DNA from: Populus alba
Taxonomy: Eukaryota > Streptophyta > Magnoliopsida > Malpighiales > Salicaceae
DNA: 64,000 nt
Reading direction: 5' to 3'
Assembly (NCBI RefSeq): GCF_005239225.2
Contig: NC_133297.1
Coordinates: 14,806,147-14,870,146, forward strand
Position numbers and translations under genes: made by a program. Below are positions 25,201 to 37,957 of the stretch, in pieces (positions within the stretch are counted from its first letter, which is position 1; each line of letters opens with the position of its first letter). Under the pieces are notes generated by a model. The model was not told the origin of the DNA and searched no databases. It was given only the letters and a program-made list of their open reading frames with translations.

Positions 25201-28198
25201 ATAGAGATGCTGGAGACACTGCAGCCTTCAAAGATGACTCCACCAAGGGAAATAAAACGTTTCTTCACAATCTCTATGAGCTTCACAGGTCTGTAAGGAT
25301 AAAATAATTATAATCCAAAGGATTTGTCGACTATTGAAGAAACAAGATTGATGTTCCTGTCAAATGACGCCACCAAACTTCTTGTTGAAAGAGATTAAAT
25401 CATGCTTCATCAGCATGCCACAAAAACAAATAAAGGAGTGAGAATCGAAAGGAAAAAAGAAAATTCAAGCTTTTGAAAATTTCAGAAGTCCTTAACCACT
25501 TGCTATGAAAATTACATAAAAATAAGCTAAATCATGGCCTAGCTTAGTTTGAGAGTCATTACCCATTATAAGAACAGATGTCACTGAGGATGCCGTGATA
25601 TCTTCGCAATAATTTCATGAAAGAGAGCTTTCATTATTGATTTGAATGACTTTATTGGAAACTTTGGCAGCATTTATTGCAAATTTTCATGCCTTTCTTG
25701 TACCTATATTCTCTTTGATATCTAATGCCACATGATATTTAGAATTCTCCAGAAATCAATATTTTCTTGTATAGTCTGACATGCATTTTAAACCCAACAG
25801 TCCATGGAAGGAGAGTTACAACATTATAAATTAACATTATATAAGCAAGATTAACGTTTTTATTTTGAATTGATCCAAGGCCTGGTTTAGGTTCATCTTA
25901 AAATTAAATCTCGCTACCAGTTGCATACAACATGCTATTACCAAAAATGAAATGATAGCTTACGAAACACCAAGATTAAGAATGTCTTTGACCCAGATTT
26001 CGCCCTTATCCTCAAAGCCACATCTATTCTGCACATTTAGTGAAATTTTAAACAAAATAAATATACCAAAGAGGTGAGATCAGGCAGTGTAGGCAGTTGG
26101 ATATGGATCGACAAAATCCATGCAACCTCATAGAAATGAGGAAAATCTAGACACAATAGTCAAAAAATGGAAGAGATACAGAACATGCTGGAATTGCACA
26201 AATGAAGGCATGGTTATATACATGTGCTCATTTGATTGTGCTTAAAATTAGAAATTTCTGAGGCAATTTGAAGTTTGCAATAATTATAAATCCGGGAGAA
26301 AAGTCATAGGAAAGATGGCATAGGTAGTCACCCTTCTCACAAAAAAAAAACAAAAAGAAAAAAAGATGGCTTGGGCAGTCATTCTTTTGTACCTAAAAAT
26401 ACAGACTCTGTACTACTTAAAAAATATAAGCTGATTTATGAGCATCCAAACTGCTGTCAATCGTAATCAGACATCCACTGCGATGAGAAGTGGCCATCAC
26501 AGCTATACTATCTAGAGATTGATAGAGAATATAGCTTATAGCAGAACCTTCTTCTGAGAAGAATTATCTTTATATGTGTGTGCTTGTGTCCATAAAATAA
26601 AAAAGAGAATGCTTTCTGAAAGCATGTAGAGTTATAGAAAACAAATAACTATGGGGCAAACATGATCCTAGCATCAAATGTTTATCTCCAATCCATTCTT
26701 TGGTACACAACTGAAATGTTGAACTAAGAAAAATTATTTGATTTGTGAAGTTCAAGAACTCACAGGATTAAAGTTCATAGCTATAGCTTGTTCAATGTCA
26801 TTCTCTTCCAGAATTCCAACATCTACAAGCTCCAACAGCTCCTTCCTTGAGATATTCCATTCTTGCTCCCTCTAACCATTTCAAACAATTCACATATCAA
26901 AAGCAATTTGTTATGCCTTAAGTTGTCTCTATATTGAAAGTAGCAGTACGTTATACCCCTTTTAGTGTGTTTCTTTCCACAACGCCTACTTGAAGACCTT
27001 TGGCACTCAAGGCTGTGGCAATGAATATTCCCAAAGTACCTCCACAAACTACCACGTCAAATTTATCAACCACTTTACCAGTGAGATCAGAATGGCTTGA
27101 CACTCCTGGAATACTCGAAACAACTTGCTGAGGCTCTTGAGAAACTGCAAATGGATACAAAGATTGCCAGAATTCAAGGATTTCATAGACATTGAATCAT
27201 CATTCAAAGTAAGTTGCATGATTTGTACCTGTTACAGTGGAGCAGATACTAGACCAAATATGGTCCAACCTCTTTAAGGCATTATATGAGTAAGCCCCAC
27301 CAGCACCACCAACTTCACCTTCAACTGCAATACTCTCCATTATCCTCTACAAAATGGAAGAGAACATGTCAGATTAGAAAGCACAGGATGAAGCAATTGG
27401 AAAATCCAAAAAAGTCAAATGGGAATATGTATTTCTTTGGACTTGAAGTCATAACAGAACCATAAGTACACCGTATTCCTCTTCTAAAATATAATTCACT
27501 ACTCCGAATAAAGCACACTAAAGGCAGAAGCTACCAACTTCGAAAGAAGATGGATTCTTGATTTTGCTTTAAAAGAAGTTACTTAAACTTGAATTCCGAA
27601 CCAGCAACAGCCTAAAACATAGAGTTGATCACGTTCTATTCATTTCTACTCCCAGCATGAGCGATCACTAGCGCAGTTACTATGTTGCAAACTTGCAATT
27701 GGATGACTAAGTGAACCTCCAGGCACCTCGAGAAATAATAAGATTGTTGCATTTATCATTTATACTATAGAGCATTTGAACCCTACCACATTACAAAAAT
27801 CTCCACAGAATTCTCTCAAGTAGAAACAAAGAGTAAAATCAATGTGCAAAGAAATAACTATTTTTCTCCATTTATAAACAGTCAATAAGAATATCGGTTT
27901 TAACACCAACTTAGATACATGTAGCCCTGACTCAATTACAAACAGAAAAAACATTTACTAGAAGGTATAAACCCTTTATCATATTCCTTTTAATCCATCA
28001 AAGAGAAAGAACCATTCTTTATTAAAAGTGGAAAAAAGAAGAATTTAGAAAAAACTTGACCTGGGTTCTAGAGGGAAGAGCTTGTGCTTGCAAAGAAATG
28101 CTCCTTTGAATCCTCTCCTTTCTTCTCCGAACCAAAGGGCTCAGCTTTGGGTACTGACCCAGTACCCCATTGCACTGTCCAAGCTGAACCATCAACAT
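19280..28198 (-). CDS. FAD/NAD(P)-binding oxidoreductase, putatively plastidial
   Basis: Eighteen exons (5' to 3'): 28061-28198, 27229-27346, 26957-27144, 26764-26871, 25964-26028, 25185-25290, 24443-24526, 23940-24086, 23727-23855, 22085-22152, 21413-21446, 21239-21323, 20907-20971, 20708-20821, 20568-20603, 20333-20419, 19500-19591 and 19280-19376. All phases close, giving 586 residues. The Rossmann dinucleotide-binding fold is at 113-143 (FDVVVCGGTLGIFIATALSA, acidic E142). A second FAD-family segment reads LIIDAMGNFSPVV, and FGDASGIQSPVSFGGFGSL is the late FAD-contacting Gly-Asp motif of lycopene-cyclase/geranylgeranyl-reductase-like flavoproteins. The basic, Ser-containing N-terminus suggests a transit peptide. 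The substrate is unknown; plant homologues are only annotated as an oxidoreductase family. An alternative start is at 28192, two codons downstream. The ATG at 27340 in exon 2 would remove the presumed transit peptide. Confidence 0.9.
22471..22946 (+). repeat. 44-bp direct repeats flanking ~390 bp inside an intron
   Basis: AGGCTGGTTAAAGTTGGGCA plus TGAAATATGGTCAATTAAGAG at 22471-22514 recurs as AGGCTGATTAAAGTTGGGCA plus the same tail at 22903-22946. Both copies are in the 1.57 kb intron 9 of the oxidoreductase. The enclosed segment is less AT-rich than the rest of the intron and holds a 107-codon plus-strand open frame of no recognised family. It may be a small retroelement-like insertion or a local duplication. 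Confidence 0.6.
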
Positions 28199-29031
28199 AT
28201 TGAGTTGAGCTCAAAATCTAAAATCCTGGATTTTTAGCTCCTTTTTCAATCAAGTTATCATCAAATCTCCAACATTACCGGGATGCCAATGTACAAGTGT
28301 AAGAGAACTGGACACGTTCCACGACCGAAAACCCTCTCTTCCCTTTATTCTAAGGACATGTAGGATAATGAGATAAAGCAAACTTTTAAAAGTTTTTTTT
28401 TTTTTTTTTAAACATATATTAAAATAATATATATTTTTTAAATTATAACAAAAGTAAAATGATGTGAAGAAATTATTGTATATTAAAAGAGCTTTTAATG
28501 TGGATTGTAATGGTAGTTTTACTTTTAATTTCTTTTTTTTTTCATAAGCAGATTAAAAGTTTCTTTGGTTTTTTTTCTACAAGAGTATTAGTTTTTTTGA
28601 TTTTAAATACAATTAAATAATGTTTTTAGCCTCAGAAAAAAAAAAAAAAAAAAAAAGAGCTTTATTTTGGGGTTATTTTGGTATTTTGTGTATTAAAAGG
28701 ATCATGAGAAGTGTTTTATTATTTTTACAATGTATTTGTTATTTATTAATCAAAAAGTTGCAGGCTAGTGTTCCTCACGCCCAAGCGATTGAGCAATGCT
28801 TGCATTATTAAAGAGACTCGTATGATACTTTAAGTGCCAAATCTTGTCATTCGTTATCTAACTGGATGTGCAATCGTGCTTTCTTACACATGGTGTGACG
28901 CATGTAGACTAGGTTAGATTGCGCGTAATGATCGATTGTTTGTGTTTTTTCTTTCTTTTCTCTCTCCTTATAACTAAAGTGCACAATTATTCTTTTTGTT
29001 TGTTGTTTGTCAAATCAAACATGTTTATCAT

Positions 29032-29200
29032 ACCCAAGCACCTTGGGTCTAGTATGTTTGCAAGACCCAAAACACTTAGATCTTGCATGATTTATTAGAC
29101 CCACGCACCTTGAGTCTGGTATGGTTTGCAAGACCTCATAAGCCTAGATCTGCCAAACCCGTGCGCTTGGGTTTAGCAACCATGTCATACCCAAACACCT
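29032..29200 (+). repeat. Tandem array of ~33-bp units, cluster 1
   Basis: Units begin ACCCAAGCACCTTGGGTCTA (29032), ACCCAAAACACTTAGATCTT (29065), ACCCACGCACCTTGAGTCTG (29099), ACCTCATAAGCCTAGATCTG (29133), ACCCGTGCGCTTGGGTTTAG (29157) and ACCCAAACACCT (29189). Unit lengths are 33, 34, 34, 24 and 32 bp. Each unit head is an imperfect palindrome (ACCCAAG/CTTGGGT). Confidence 0.8.
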
Positions 29201-29960
29201 AATTCAAAAAAATTATAATTTTTCAAAAGTATGATTGAACTATAAAAACAAGTACTACCTCATTCAAGCAGAATTTTTCATTCATATACAGCAGAATTTA
29301 ACTACAAACTTTTTTTTATTTGTGCAATTTATTTTATAAATTTGTTATATTCAAAACGGAAAAGAATAGAAAAACAATGTTGAGTCCTAAATTATTTATT
29401 TCAAGTCTTAAAAAATAAATTTTTCTTTTTTGTATGCATTTTAGATGAAAATATTAATTTTACATTTTCATTCAAGTGTTTGAACAGTTTTTTAAAGGGT
29501 TCATGTTTTTTTAAAATTTGAAATGTTATTGTATGATTTAATTGTCAAAGTTTGTTATAATGATAGTTTATTCTACACTATAACTATTAGTAATATACAA
29601 AAATTTGAAATATGTGATCATAAGAAAAAAAAAACTTTTGAATTGATACATTATATTATAGGAAAAGAAAATACTGTAAATGTAAAAAATTTATTGTCCT
29701 TTTAACTATCTTAATTTATGCAATTTTGTAGATAATTTCTTAGCTAAAATAAGAGACTAATAAAAAAAATTAAGTGAATTTTAGGGATACGTGTGGTTAA
29801 TGTCCTAAAATAGAACAAAGAAATATAGAAAATATAAAAATATTTTAGTTAAAAAAATAAAGATAAAAATACAAAATAAATATATTTCTAGAAAAATTAT
29901 AAGTGAATTCCTATATTAAAAAAAAAAAAAAAAAACTCATAGGTTTGGTATGGCTGTCAG

Positions 29961-30045
29961 ACCTAAACACTTGGGTCCTGTCAAACCCAAGACACTTGGA
30001 TCTATCGTGACTATTAAACCCAAGACACTTGGTTCTAGTAAAGAG
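29961..30045 (+). repeat. Tandem array of ~33-bp units, cluster 2
   Basis: Three further units of the same family: ACCTAAACACTTGGGTCCTG (29961, 24 bp), ACCCAAGACACTTGGATCTA (29985, 33 bp) and ACCCAAGACACTTGGTTCTA (30018). Same orientation as cluster 1, 760 bp away. Confidence 0.8.
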
Positions 30046-31451
30046 TTGAGTGAAAATTTAAAAATTAAATCGTTTGGTTTGGTTTAATAATACTATTAAA
30101 ATATATTTTTTATATAATTTTTATATTTTTTTAAAAAATAATTATTGACCTGCTATGGAGTGCAGGTGAAAAAACTAGCTTACATTAAAACTATTTAAAA
30201 TTAAAAAAATATTAATTTTTATTAAATTTAAAAATTTAAAAATATATATAGTTTGACCGTAGATGTCTAAATATTATGTATTAGAAGCGGAAATAAAAGT
30301 GGTAACCGAGAGACCCGGTACCCAGTAAACCTTGACTAACGGGTGACATTTAAAAGTTCACCTACATGTGACACTACCGACCAGATAGAAGATAAACCTC
30401 TCAACTTTATCAGGTTTTCGGAAAGACTCCAACTTTCCCCCTTCTTCCTTCTTTGGCTCTGCAAACTTTCCTTTCCATAATTATCAAGTGAGACCTCTCA
30501 AAGTATGATTTGTTCCATCTATTCTCGGTATTGTGTTTGTGATTATCAAATGTTGGGTATCAGTGATTTTACTTCTCTCTTTTCTATCTGCTTTCTGTTT
30601 GGTTTTTGAAAATGAAATAAAATATTTGGAGCTCTGCATTTTTTGATGAAATCTTGAAATGAATGAAGTTTTTTGCTTTACTGGGCGTTAAAAAATTATC
30701 GAGAGTTTAGGTTATTGTTGTTGGTACATTTCATGTATATGATTCGTTGTTTTGGTTAGCTTTGTGAAATTAAATTTCTTGCGTTCCCTATTTGTATTTG
30801 TTCTACTCCTGAAACTAAAGTCTAAGTAGCTACAAACTTAAATGAAGATTTAGCCTGCCAGTTATATGCGAAATGTGAAATTTTTGCTGTGTTAAAAATC
30901 TAGTAGAAATCGCTACAAGTTCCCCATCTAGAGTCCACGAGGAATGAGGCTAAAGTTAAGGTTTTGTTTATGATCCAAAGCTAATGAAGCAACAATCTTT
31001 GCCAAAGATGAAAAACATATAGAAATAGAAACAAAACTCAGGAAATAAGAAGAATCGGTGATACAAGGTGTGTAAAACTTGAACTGAATGCATTAGTTAC
31101 TTACGCCAGGAAAGAATGGCATGAGGGATGGATGATACCTATCTGCTTAGCCTAAATGAATTTGTGCTTGAAATAATTCCAGCAGGCCTGGTTATTGTAG
31201 TTTAAAAAACAGTTATGTATTTTATGTTTGCTTTATCTTGGGGAACTTGTATTTTTGTGCAAGGGTTTACTTTTATTATGATGGTTGGAACACGGGGAAT
31301 ACACATGAATATTCGCTGTAAAAGATGATTTTGCCAGCGTTTTGAATTACCTGTCACTTTGCTAATTTATATGTTTTGAACTTGTGTTAGTCATTCGACA
31401 CAACTTTAGCTAGCTTGAGCAGACGAGAAAGGCTAGAAACTGTATGTAGCT

Positions 31452-31877
31452 ATGGCAAGCATGATCATATCCCCAACCTTCTCTATCAACAGAAGCAGCA
31501 GAGATTGTAAAATCTTGAAAAATACCATTCGGCAATGTCAAGGTATAAAGGCGATGCACATCGAGAAGCCTCTTGAGGAGTTGTACAACATAAGGGTGGA
31601 AAGGAAAGTGTCACGAGATAAACTGGCAGAGCTTGGGGTTTCAAAATGGTCAGTGTGGAAGACTGACAAGTGCAAATTGCCCTGGGACTGGCAGGTGGAC
31701 CAGTTAGTTTACATTGAGGAAGGAGAGGTGAGGGTAGTTCCTGAAGGGAGCAAAAAATACATGCGATTTGTTGCAGGAGACCTTGTTCGCTACCCAAAGT
31801 GGTTTGAGGCTGACCTCTTTTTCAATGCTCCATACCAAGAGCGATATAGTTTCCGAGCTTATGGTGATGACAGCTAA
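31452..31877 (+). CDS. pTAC18-like single-domain cupin
   Basis: 141-residue RmlC-like cupin of the DUF861/Cupin_3 type, matching in length and sequence feel the plant proteins related to Arabidopsis pTAC18 (found with the plastid transcriptionally active chromosome). The first ~35 residues (ASMIISPTFSINRSSR) are Ser/Arg-rich and suit a plastid transit peptide. The cupin barrel shows the family signatures SKWSVWKTDKCKLPWDW, VYIEEGEVRVVPEG and FVAGDLVRYPKW. The classical metal-binding HXH of cupin motif 1 is absent, as in other members of this group, so metal-dependent catalysis is doubtful. The coding exon is single. The ATG at 31452 is preceded by a probable 5' UTR intron. Convergent with the PP2A gene. 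Confidence 0.87.
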   Translation: MASMIISPTFSINRSSRDCKILKNTIRQCQGIKAMHIEKPLEELYNIRVERKVSRDKLAELGVSKWSVWKTDKCKLPWDWQVDQLVYIEEGEVRVVPEGSKKYMRFVAGDLVRYPKWFEADLFFNAPYQERYSFRAYGDDS

Positions 31878-31879
31878 TC

Positions 31880-33131
31880 CTTTTCTGTGTACCTCATTGA
31901 GAAATGCAATGCTTGTTTCTATGTGTTGGCTTCAAAGGCATCCATTTTAGAATAGAAATATGAACTCAATATCTGCAATTTGGAACGCCAATGTAAAATG
32001 ATCAAAATATCGTCTCATGATTTTTCAGTTATAGACTCCCTAATGCAGGTCTGGATATTATGTACTGATTTGCTGCAACTGTGGTTGTCAATGGATTCTG
32101 CCACAAGGATTTAGAAATCCTGAATTTATTATCATGAACCACTTTCAAATTGGATCAGTGCATTTTGATTTAAATCATAAATGGAATGTGGTGGTGTTGG
32201 TATTGTTTCCAACTGCTGTTGCAAGTAACAACGAAAGTATGAGCTTTCAGAAAATAAAATTGTGCGATTTATGCTAAACAGATACATAGACCAGGTACCT
32301 GGTTAGCTGCGCTGGTGTAAAAACCACCACTAGAATCTAATTGATAGCCACCATGAACTGCCGTGATCTATACTATAAATCGTTCGAGCAAGAATTAGTT
32401 CATAAATTAACACTATCACGATGACCATAGCAAAGTAATTTCAACTTGTTCATTCAGAACTTTAGGATACACCCTATAAACAAAAGCTTGTCAAGCATTG
32501 ATGCTATCTTGAAATTGTTTGTATGTTGTCCTAAAAACCATGTCTGAGAATCATTCTCAATGCTAGAACTTCATGGCAGAATACTCAGTTGAAGAGCACA
32601 GGCAGAAAATTCCTAGCAATAAATTTTGCCATTCCTCGGAGACTTGCATGTTTGCGAACGCCCGTCAAAAGTGTCAACATGATGATCGTGCCAAGGGCCC
32701 AAAATGGCAAACGGTGAGCCATTTAAGGAAGATTGTGGCGATATTTTGGCTTGAGAAGTAGCAGTTTAAAAGAACTAATAATTTTAAGAAAGTCATCAAA
32801 GTCGAAGCATAGAAGGAACAATCTTCTTTGCATCATTACAGCAAATAAATTTTCAGGTAGGAAATCCAAAGACGCGCTACCTCTATGAATCAAATCCTTT
32901 ATATTACACACAATTACATTTTCATGGATGAAAAGAAGAAAACGGAGCAAGCATAGAACCGAAAAGGTGAGTAGCCTCAGTGTCTCAAAACCGAACATTC
33001 ACTTTCCGCATTGTTCAGGTATGGGCTAATGAGAGAACCATGGGAAGTGAGGCTGAACAATTCCTACATCGCAGGTCTCACCTTATATTCCTTCATGAGG
33101 GTAAGCTCATAATTTACACTAGTCAAGGCTC
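31880..33131. other. Convergent spacer between cupin and PP2A B' genes
   Basis: Contains both 3' UTRs. The short ORFs at 32573-32761 (+) and 32723-32998 (-) show no domain and overlap each other. No independent gene is supported. Confidence 0.5.
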
Positions 33132-36100
33132 TCAACCACCTGCAGTGGTCCGAGGACTTGTTCCAGTGGCAATGGCAATAGATGAGACAGAACTTGAGAC
33201 AAGCACAGCCTCATTGCTTACAGCCTTGGAGGTTGCCAAATCTTCCAACCGCTTCCAAGTTAATTCTCTTTTCTCCCGTGTCTCCATCTGCTTCACTTCA
33301 TCTTCTTCGAATTTGACCAAGCACTCATCAAAAAGTTCTTGATCAGCATCTGAGAATATCTTCCTGACATTCAGGGTCAAACTCTGAACAGCTTGGTTCC
33401 AATGCCCCCTTGTGTTTCTCTCCAAAGCTGGGAAGATTATAGGCAGTATCACTCTGCGATTCTGCGTGATCAAATTTCTTATGTGATCATTGTTCCACAA
33501 AAACAATGCACGTTCTGCAACCTGCCAAAACAACCAGATTAAGATCATCCATATCAACAACCTGAAGTCCAAATCCAAATCCTTCAGATGGTAGAAGGGT
33601 AGATAATATGCAAATCCATTTGATTCTATCAAGCAATATAGCTTTCACCAAGACAGTATAAGCTCTGAAGTGAAAATATCCATTGCTATGGATGTGCAGC
33701 TCACTGCACACATATGCAGTCTCCAACATCCTTCATGTTCTTGGTATTCAGCCTCCTTTTAATCCACATACGTGCAGATTGAAAACTGAAAAGCATGCTT
33801 ATTCAGCTTAAACATTAACGAATACATGCATTATCTTGATCTGTCAACCAATTATTATCTTGACCAAAGAGTAATCATAGTCTGTCAAACAATTGTTACC
33901 TTGACCAAAGAGTAATCATATCAAAACTACGAGTAGCATGCACTTCCAAAGAAACCAGAAAGCAGCAGCTGAATCCTAAAATAAAGCTACAGGTAAAAAT
34001 ATTCACAGCATAAAACACTCTTTACATCCTCCATTACCATACAAATGCTGAGCTTTCAGCATCCAGACATTCCACTTATTTTCAGAACAAGAAGTCCAAT
34101 GGCTTTACCTCCAACTATTGTCCTACCTGGAAACATAAATCACCGTGGACACAACACATGGCTGTGATCATAATGACAACGCAGATGATAGAAATGACTT
34201 GCTTGTAGCTTGTTTAAAATAATTTTGGCCTCTCACTAAAGTGTCAAAATTATCTCTTAGTGTTCATAAGATGACCTTGTAATTGTGGGGTTCTGATAAG
34301 AAAAAAGAGAAGTGAAAGAATTTTACTAGGCCATGTGGGTGGTTCCACACAAAAGCATCTAGAAGACAGGTACACCCTCTAAGCTAGCTTTTTTTACTTG
34401 GACTGCTGCTATCGGGAAGATACTTATGTTGATAGCATAATCAATAGGAAACACACTACTCTTGAGTGGTGATGTGTGAAAGATATGTGAGGAGCTGATA
34501 GAGAATCTGGTTGGAAATAAAGAAAAGCAACAATCGAAATTAATATTTCATTTAAATTTTAATGCTGTATGATCATCAAAGATATTTAGTATTATTAAGA
34601 AATATTAGTGATTATTATTTTGTAGTTATATTCCTAAATAATCAAATATTAATATTATGCCTTATGCTTCTAAGTCATGGCGAGGGACTGCAGGGACACT
34701 TCACAAGGATGATGAGTGGAGAGCTATTGTGTTCATTTCATTGACTAAGTGTGTGCGAACAAAATCTCACCCTTATGGAGTAGAACTCCCATCATAAATA
34801 CATCAACTCCAGTTGTAAGGTCTAAGTACAGATGGATGTTTCCTTCATACTAACTATGTTTTTTCATTTTCATGGAAAGTATCTTTGGACTTCTCAAGTA
34901 GCTTTATAATGGAATGTTAGGCTTCTCTTTGATTTTATCTCAGGGGGTTATCTTATATACTTCCTATGGAGTTGGGTGCACCCCCTACTTTTTATCTCAG
35001 GGAGAAACATCATAGCACTTTACTCAGCCTTCTTGATTTTAATATCAGTTAGAACATTAAATAGGTCAATGACAAAAGTCTTAAAAGAGCATATTAAAAG
35101 GTTCTTAATGGTATTGAATCCATAGTTACATGAGTAGTGGATATATATCTTCGAAGATGCATGATAAAAAAACTCTGGCAAATGACATGAAAAAAAATGC
35201 AAATTCTGACCAGATCCCTTTATGTTTGCATATTATTTGCACGATTTAAAGAATCCTATTACACAGAAAATCCATGAACACATGACGTAATCAATAAAAT
35301 TGCATGTAGTTGTTGAAGCCAAGACAGATGTCCACACCTCTCATCATCAATACCATAAACCCAACTTCAATAATTCAGAGCAGAAAAATGACAGCAACCC
35401 AGTAAGCCCATAAATTCAGAAAAGCTCAAATCCCTTGTATACACAAGTAAAAAGATAGCGCAAATAAATAAGTGATAAACTAAATGTGCAACTATTCAAT
35501 TTGGAATTCAAATATCCTCATGAAAACAATTAAAGTTCACCTAACATAAGATGGCAAAAAAAAAAAAAAAGTTTCAGTTGTAGTGCAACTAAAGTGCCGG
35601 AAAGAATGATCAGTAATTAAATGTGAACAATTATACCCCAAGAGTTTATGGACCAGATTGACAAGGTTAAGCCTGAAAGGAAGTCCATGAAGAAACCCGG
35701 AACCATCAGATATGAAGCCTGAAGTTTCTGTTTTTATATTTTAATTATTTTCCTAGTTAATTTTGGATTTTAATTATTTTTTTCCTACATAGTTTAGGAA
35801 TTGTAATTTAATTAGCATTTTACTATTTAAAAATCCTAATACTAGATGGATTCTATTAGTTATGAAAGTTCTAATTAGGAATCCTTTTCTATAAAAGATT
35901 GGAACTATTATAAATAGAGGATGTCTAGTTTATTTTTAAAGATTCATACTATTATTCAGATTTAATAAAAATAACAGAGAATTTTCTCTATAGATTTCTC
36001 TAGAGTAGGTCTATAACCTTAAAGCTTGAGAAATCTAATTTTATCTTCGCTATATGTTGCATCAAAATGGTACAAATACAATGTCAATGGTGAGATGATA

Positions 36101-37442
36101 AATGCAATTACAAAGCAGCAGAAACAACAAAGCACTAAAAGCTCAAAAATGATTAACCTTTTATCAACCACCAAAAACTCATAAATAATTATTCTGAATC
36201 CAGTACCTGAAAATGTGAGCTGTTGAGGCAGCGTCCAATTTGATGGAATAAAGGAACCATGCACCGCTGAAATTCTGCTGCCTGAGTAGCCTCTAAGACC
36301 TCCTCCAACTCGCCAAGAAACATAACTTCCTTGGAACTATTAGTTATGGGCCAATACTTTAAGAGACCTCGAATTACAGTATCAGCCAGCTTGAAATCTT
36401 TCTCCACGAATTGAGTGATACAATATGACAGTTGTTGATGATACATCGACACACACTTGGGCTTGTGAAGTGGAATTAAGGCACGAACAAGAAAAAGCTT
36501 GTGCTCTTCCTTCAATGGCAGAGCAAACCCATTAATAATGCTTCCCAATATCTCAAGCATTTCTGCAATCCCATTATGCCTCTCTGTCTCGAAAATGAAT
36601 CTGTAGAAGATATTGTTGATAGCCTTCCTAATGAATGGTCGATGTACCATGAACTTTCCATAAATGCGGTGGAGTATCGTCTTCAAATACTCCCTCTCTC
36701 TTTGGTCCTCAGAATCAAATAAGTCCAGCAGTCTCAGCACAAATGAATGGTCAATGTATCTCTTGGCAAGCTTGGCATCAGTTTCTGATGAAGCCACAAA
36801 TCTAAGCAGAAACTCATAAACAATCTGAAGATGAGGCCAAGCCGGCTCCATAGCTGGCTCTTCATCTTCGGGATCAAACATTTCTAGATTCTTGTTATCA
36901 TAGTTTGCAGATGGAAGTGTTCTGAACAAATTGGCTGCCACCATCTTTGTAATTTCTTGCATTGCCATCTCATTGAACTTTGAAGTCACAGTTGAAATAT
37001 AATCAACAAGCTCAAGCAAAGTCTGCCTCTTAATGTCCTTCTCTTTTAGATTCTTAGAGGGATCACTAAAATCAAACACAACGCAACACATGTTCAACTT
37101 CTTAACAAAGAGATTCGGCTTCTCTGAATTAGGAACATCACGAAAGCTAGGCAATGCCTCATAAACCGCAGAAGTCATCACAGGACCCAATTGGGAAGCT
37201 GACTTTTTCCCTTGATTCATCTTGCTATTCGGTGCCAGGATCCCATTGTTCAAGCGTGAAGCGCCCAAACTCGGATTCGAAGTTTTGGATGAATTGGAAG
37301 AGGGCTTTGAGTTGTTAATGGAATTCGCTCCATGAGATGAGTTCAAAGACGAGTGGGCATTGAGTCCACCATCATTGTTTGAGTCGTTACTCGATGATCT
37401 TGAGGGTTTTCGAGGTAGCTTACCCAGAATTTGTTTGATCAT
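33132..37442 (-). CDS. PP2A regulatory subunit B' (B56 family)
   Basis: Two coding exons, 36207-37442 and 33132-33521, joined in phase 0, give 541 residues. B56 subunits select substrates and location for the PP2A catalytic core. The start [14 protein letters not shown] is the canonical one for plant B' proteins; an ATG 24 bp further upstream (37466) would add MGFGLAAE, which I do not favour. A Ser/Asn-rich disordered N-terminus (about 15-80) is followed by the B56 HEAT-like domain (about 95-500). Conserved stretches include [70 protein letters not shown] and [10 protein letters not shown]. The C-terminal tail is variable and Ser/Thr-rich. The single 2.7 kb intron carries an LTR fragment and a 41-bp duplication. 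5' UTR sequence extends to about 38030 and includes a CT tract. Paralogue class (theta/eta/gamma-like) is not resolved. Confidence 0.95.
33841..33920 (+). repeat. 41-bp tandem duplication in the PP2A intron
   Basis: CTGTCAACCAATTATTATCT followed by TGACCAAAGAGTAATCATAG starts at 33841. CTGTCAAACAATTGTTACCT followed by TGACCAAAGAGTAATCATA starts at 33882. Three or four differences exist between the copies. Confidence 0.8.
35720..36064 (+). mobile_element. LTR fragment (solo or 3' LTR) in the PP2A intron
   Basis: About 345 bp starting TGAAGTTTCTG and ending TATATGTTGCATCA, thus with TG...CA ends. Inside are a promoter-like TATAAATAGAGGATG near 35910 and ATTTAATAAAAATAACAGAG (poly-A signal region) near 35962, in the order U3-R-U5. 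The following AAATGGTA resembles the start of a tRNA-Met primer site (TGGTATCAGAGC), but decayed. Bases 35640-35719 hold a short coding-like stretch that could be the element's internal end. It lies opposite to the host gene. Boundaries and family (Copia-type guess) are approximate. Confidence 0.55.
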
Positions 37443-37957
37443 TTCTGCTGCTAAGCCAAAACCCAAACCCCAACACTAATCCTAATCTATTCCCACCCAA
37501 AAAAAAAAACAAAGTCTCCACCTTTTAATCACCTCAAATTCAATACATTTTTCACAGCTAGGCAACAGAAGCCTAGTCAAATTAGTAAATTAAAAAAAGA
37601 AAAATCAAACGAGGCTGCGCATGTAAGGCTCTTAAAATCCAAACTCCTACCTCAGGATTCATCAACAAAGCAAGAAAAAAAAAACCCACTTGATGAATTG
37701 CCTAATTTCGTATACGGAGGAGGGAATTACTTACATTGACGACAAGAACAGAGCGATCCGAGAAAACCCTAGAAATTTGATCTGAGATTGATAAAACCCA
37801 CAACTTGATTTCACAGAGAGATAGAGAGAGGGAGGGAGACAACATGAACAAGGTTATCAAAAACAAAAGTCAAATTAAAAATCCATAAGAGACAAAAAAA
37901 AACAAAAAGGAAGATGGTAGTTGCATTTACAGAAATAGCCAATAGAGAGATGAGACA

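Larger units (their letters stand above)
28200..31440. other. Divergent intergenic region between oxidoreductase and cupin genes
   Basis: Contains both promoters plus repeats: poly-T and poly-A runs (28387-28410, 28636-28656), two clusters of the ACCCAAG...CTTGGGT array (29032-29200 and 29961-30045) and AT-rich filler. The cupin 5' UTR probably starts near 30420-30500 and contains an intron ending before 31452, because sequence from 30300 to 30540 is less AT-rich. I could not fix the sites. Confidence 0.4.

Noticed and set aside
29032..29200. Regular short repeats with spacers suggesting a CRISPR-like array
   Set aside because: Eukaryotic nuclear context, units directly abutting with no unique spacers, and variable unit lengths; it is a minisatellite-type array.
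33841..33920. Possible regulatory tandem motif in the PP2A intron
   Set aside because: Only two copies, no palindrome or known factor site; treated as a simple duplication.
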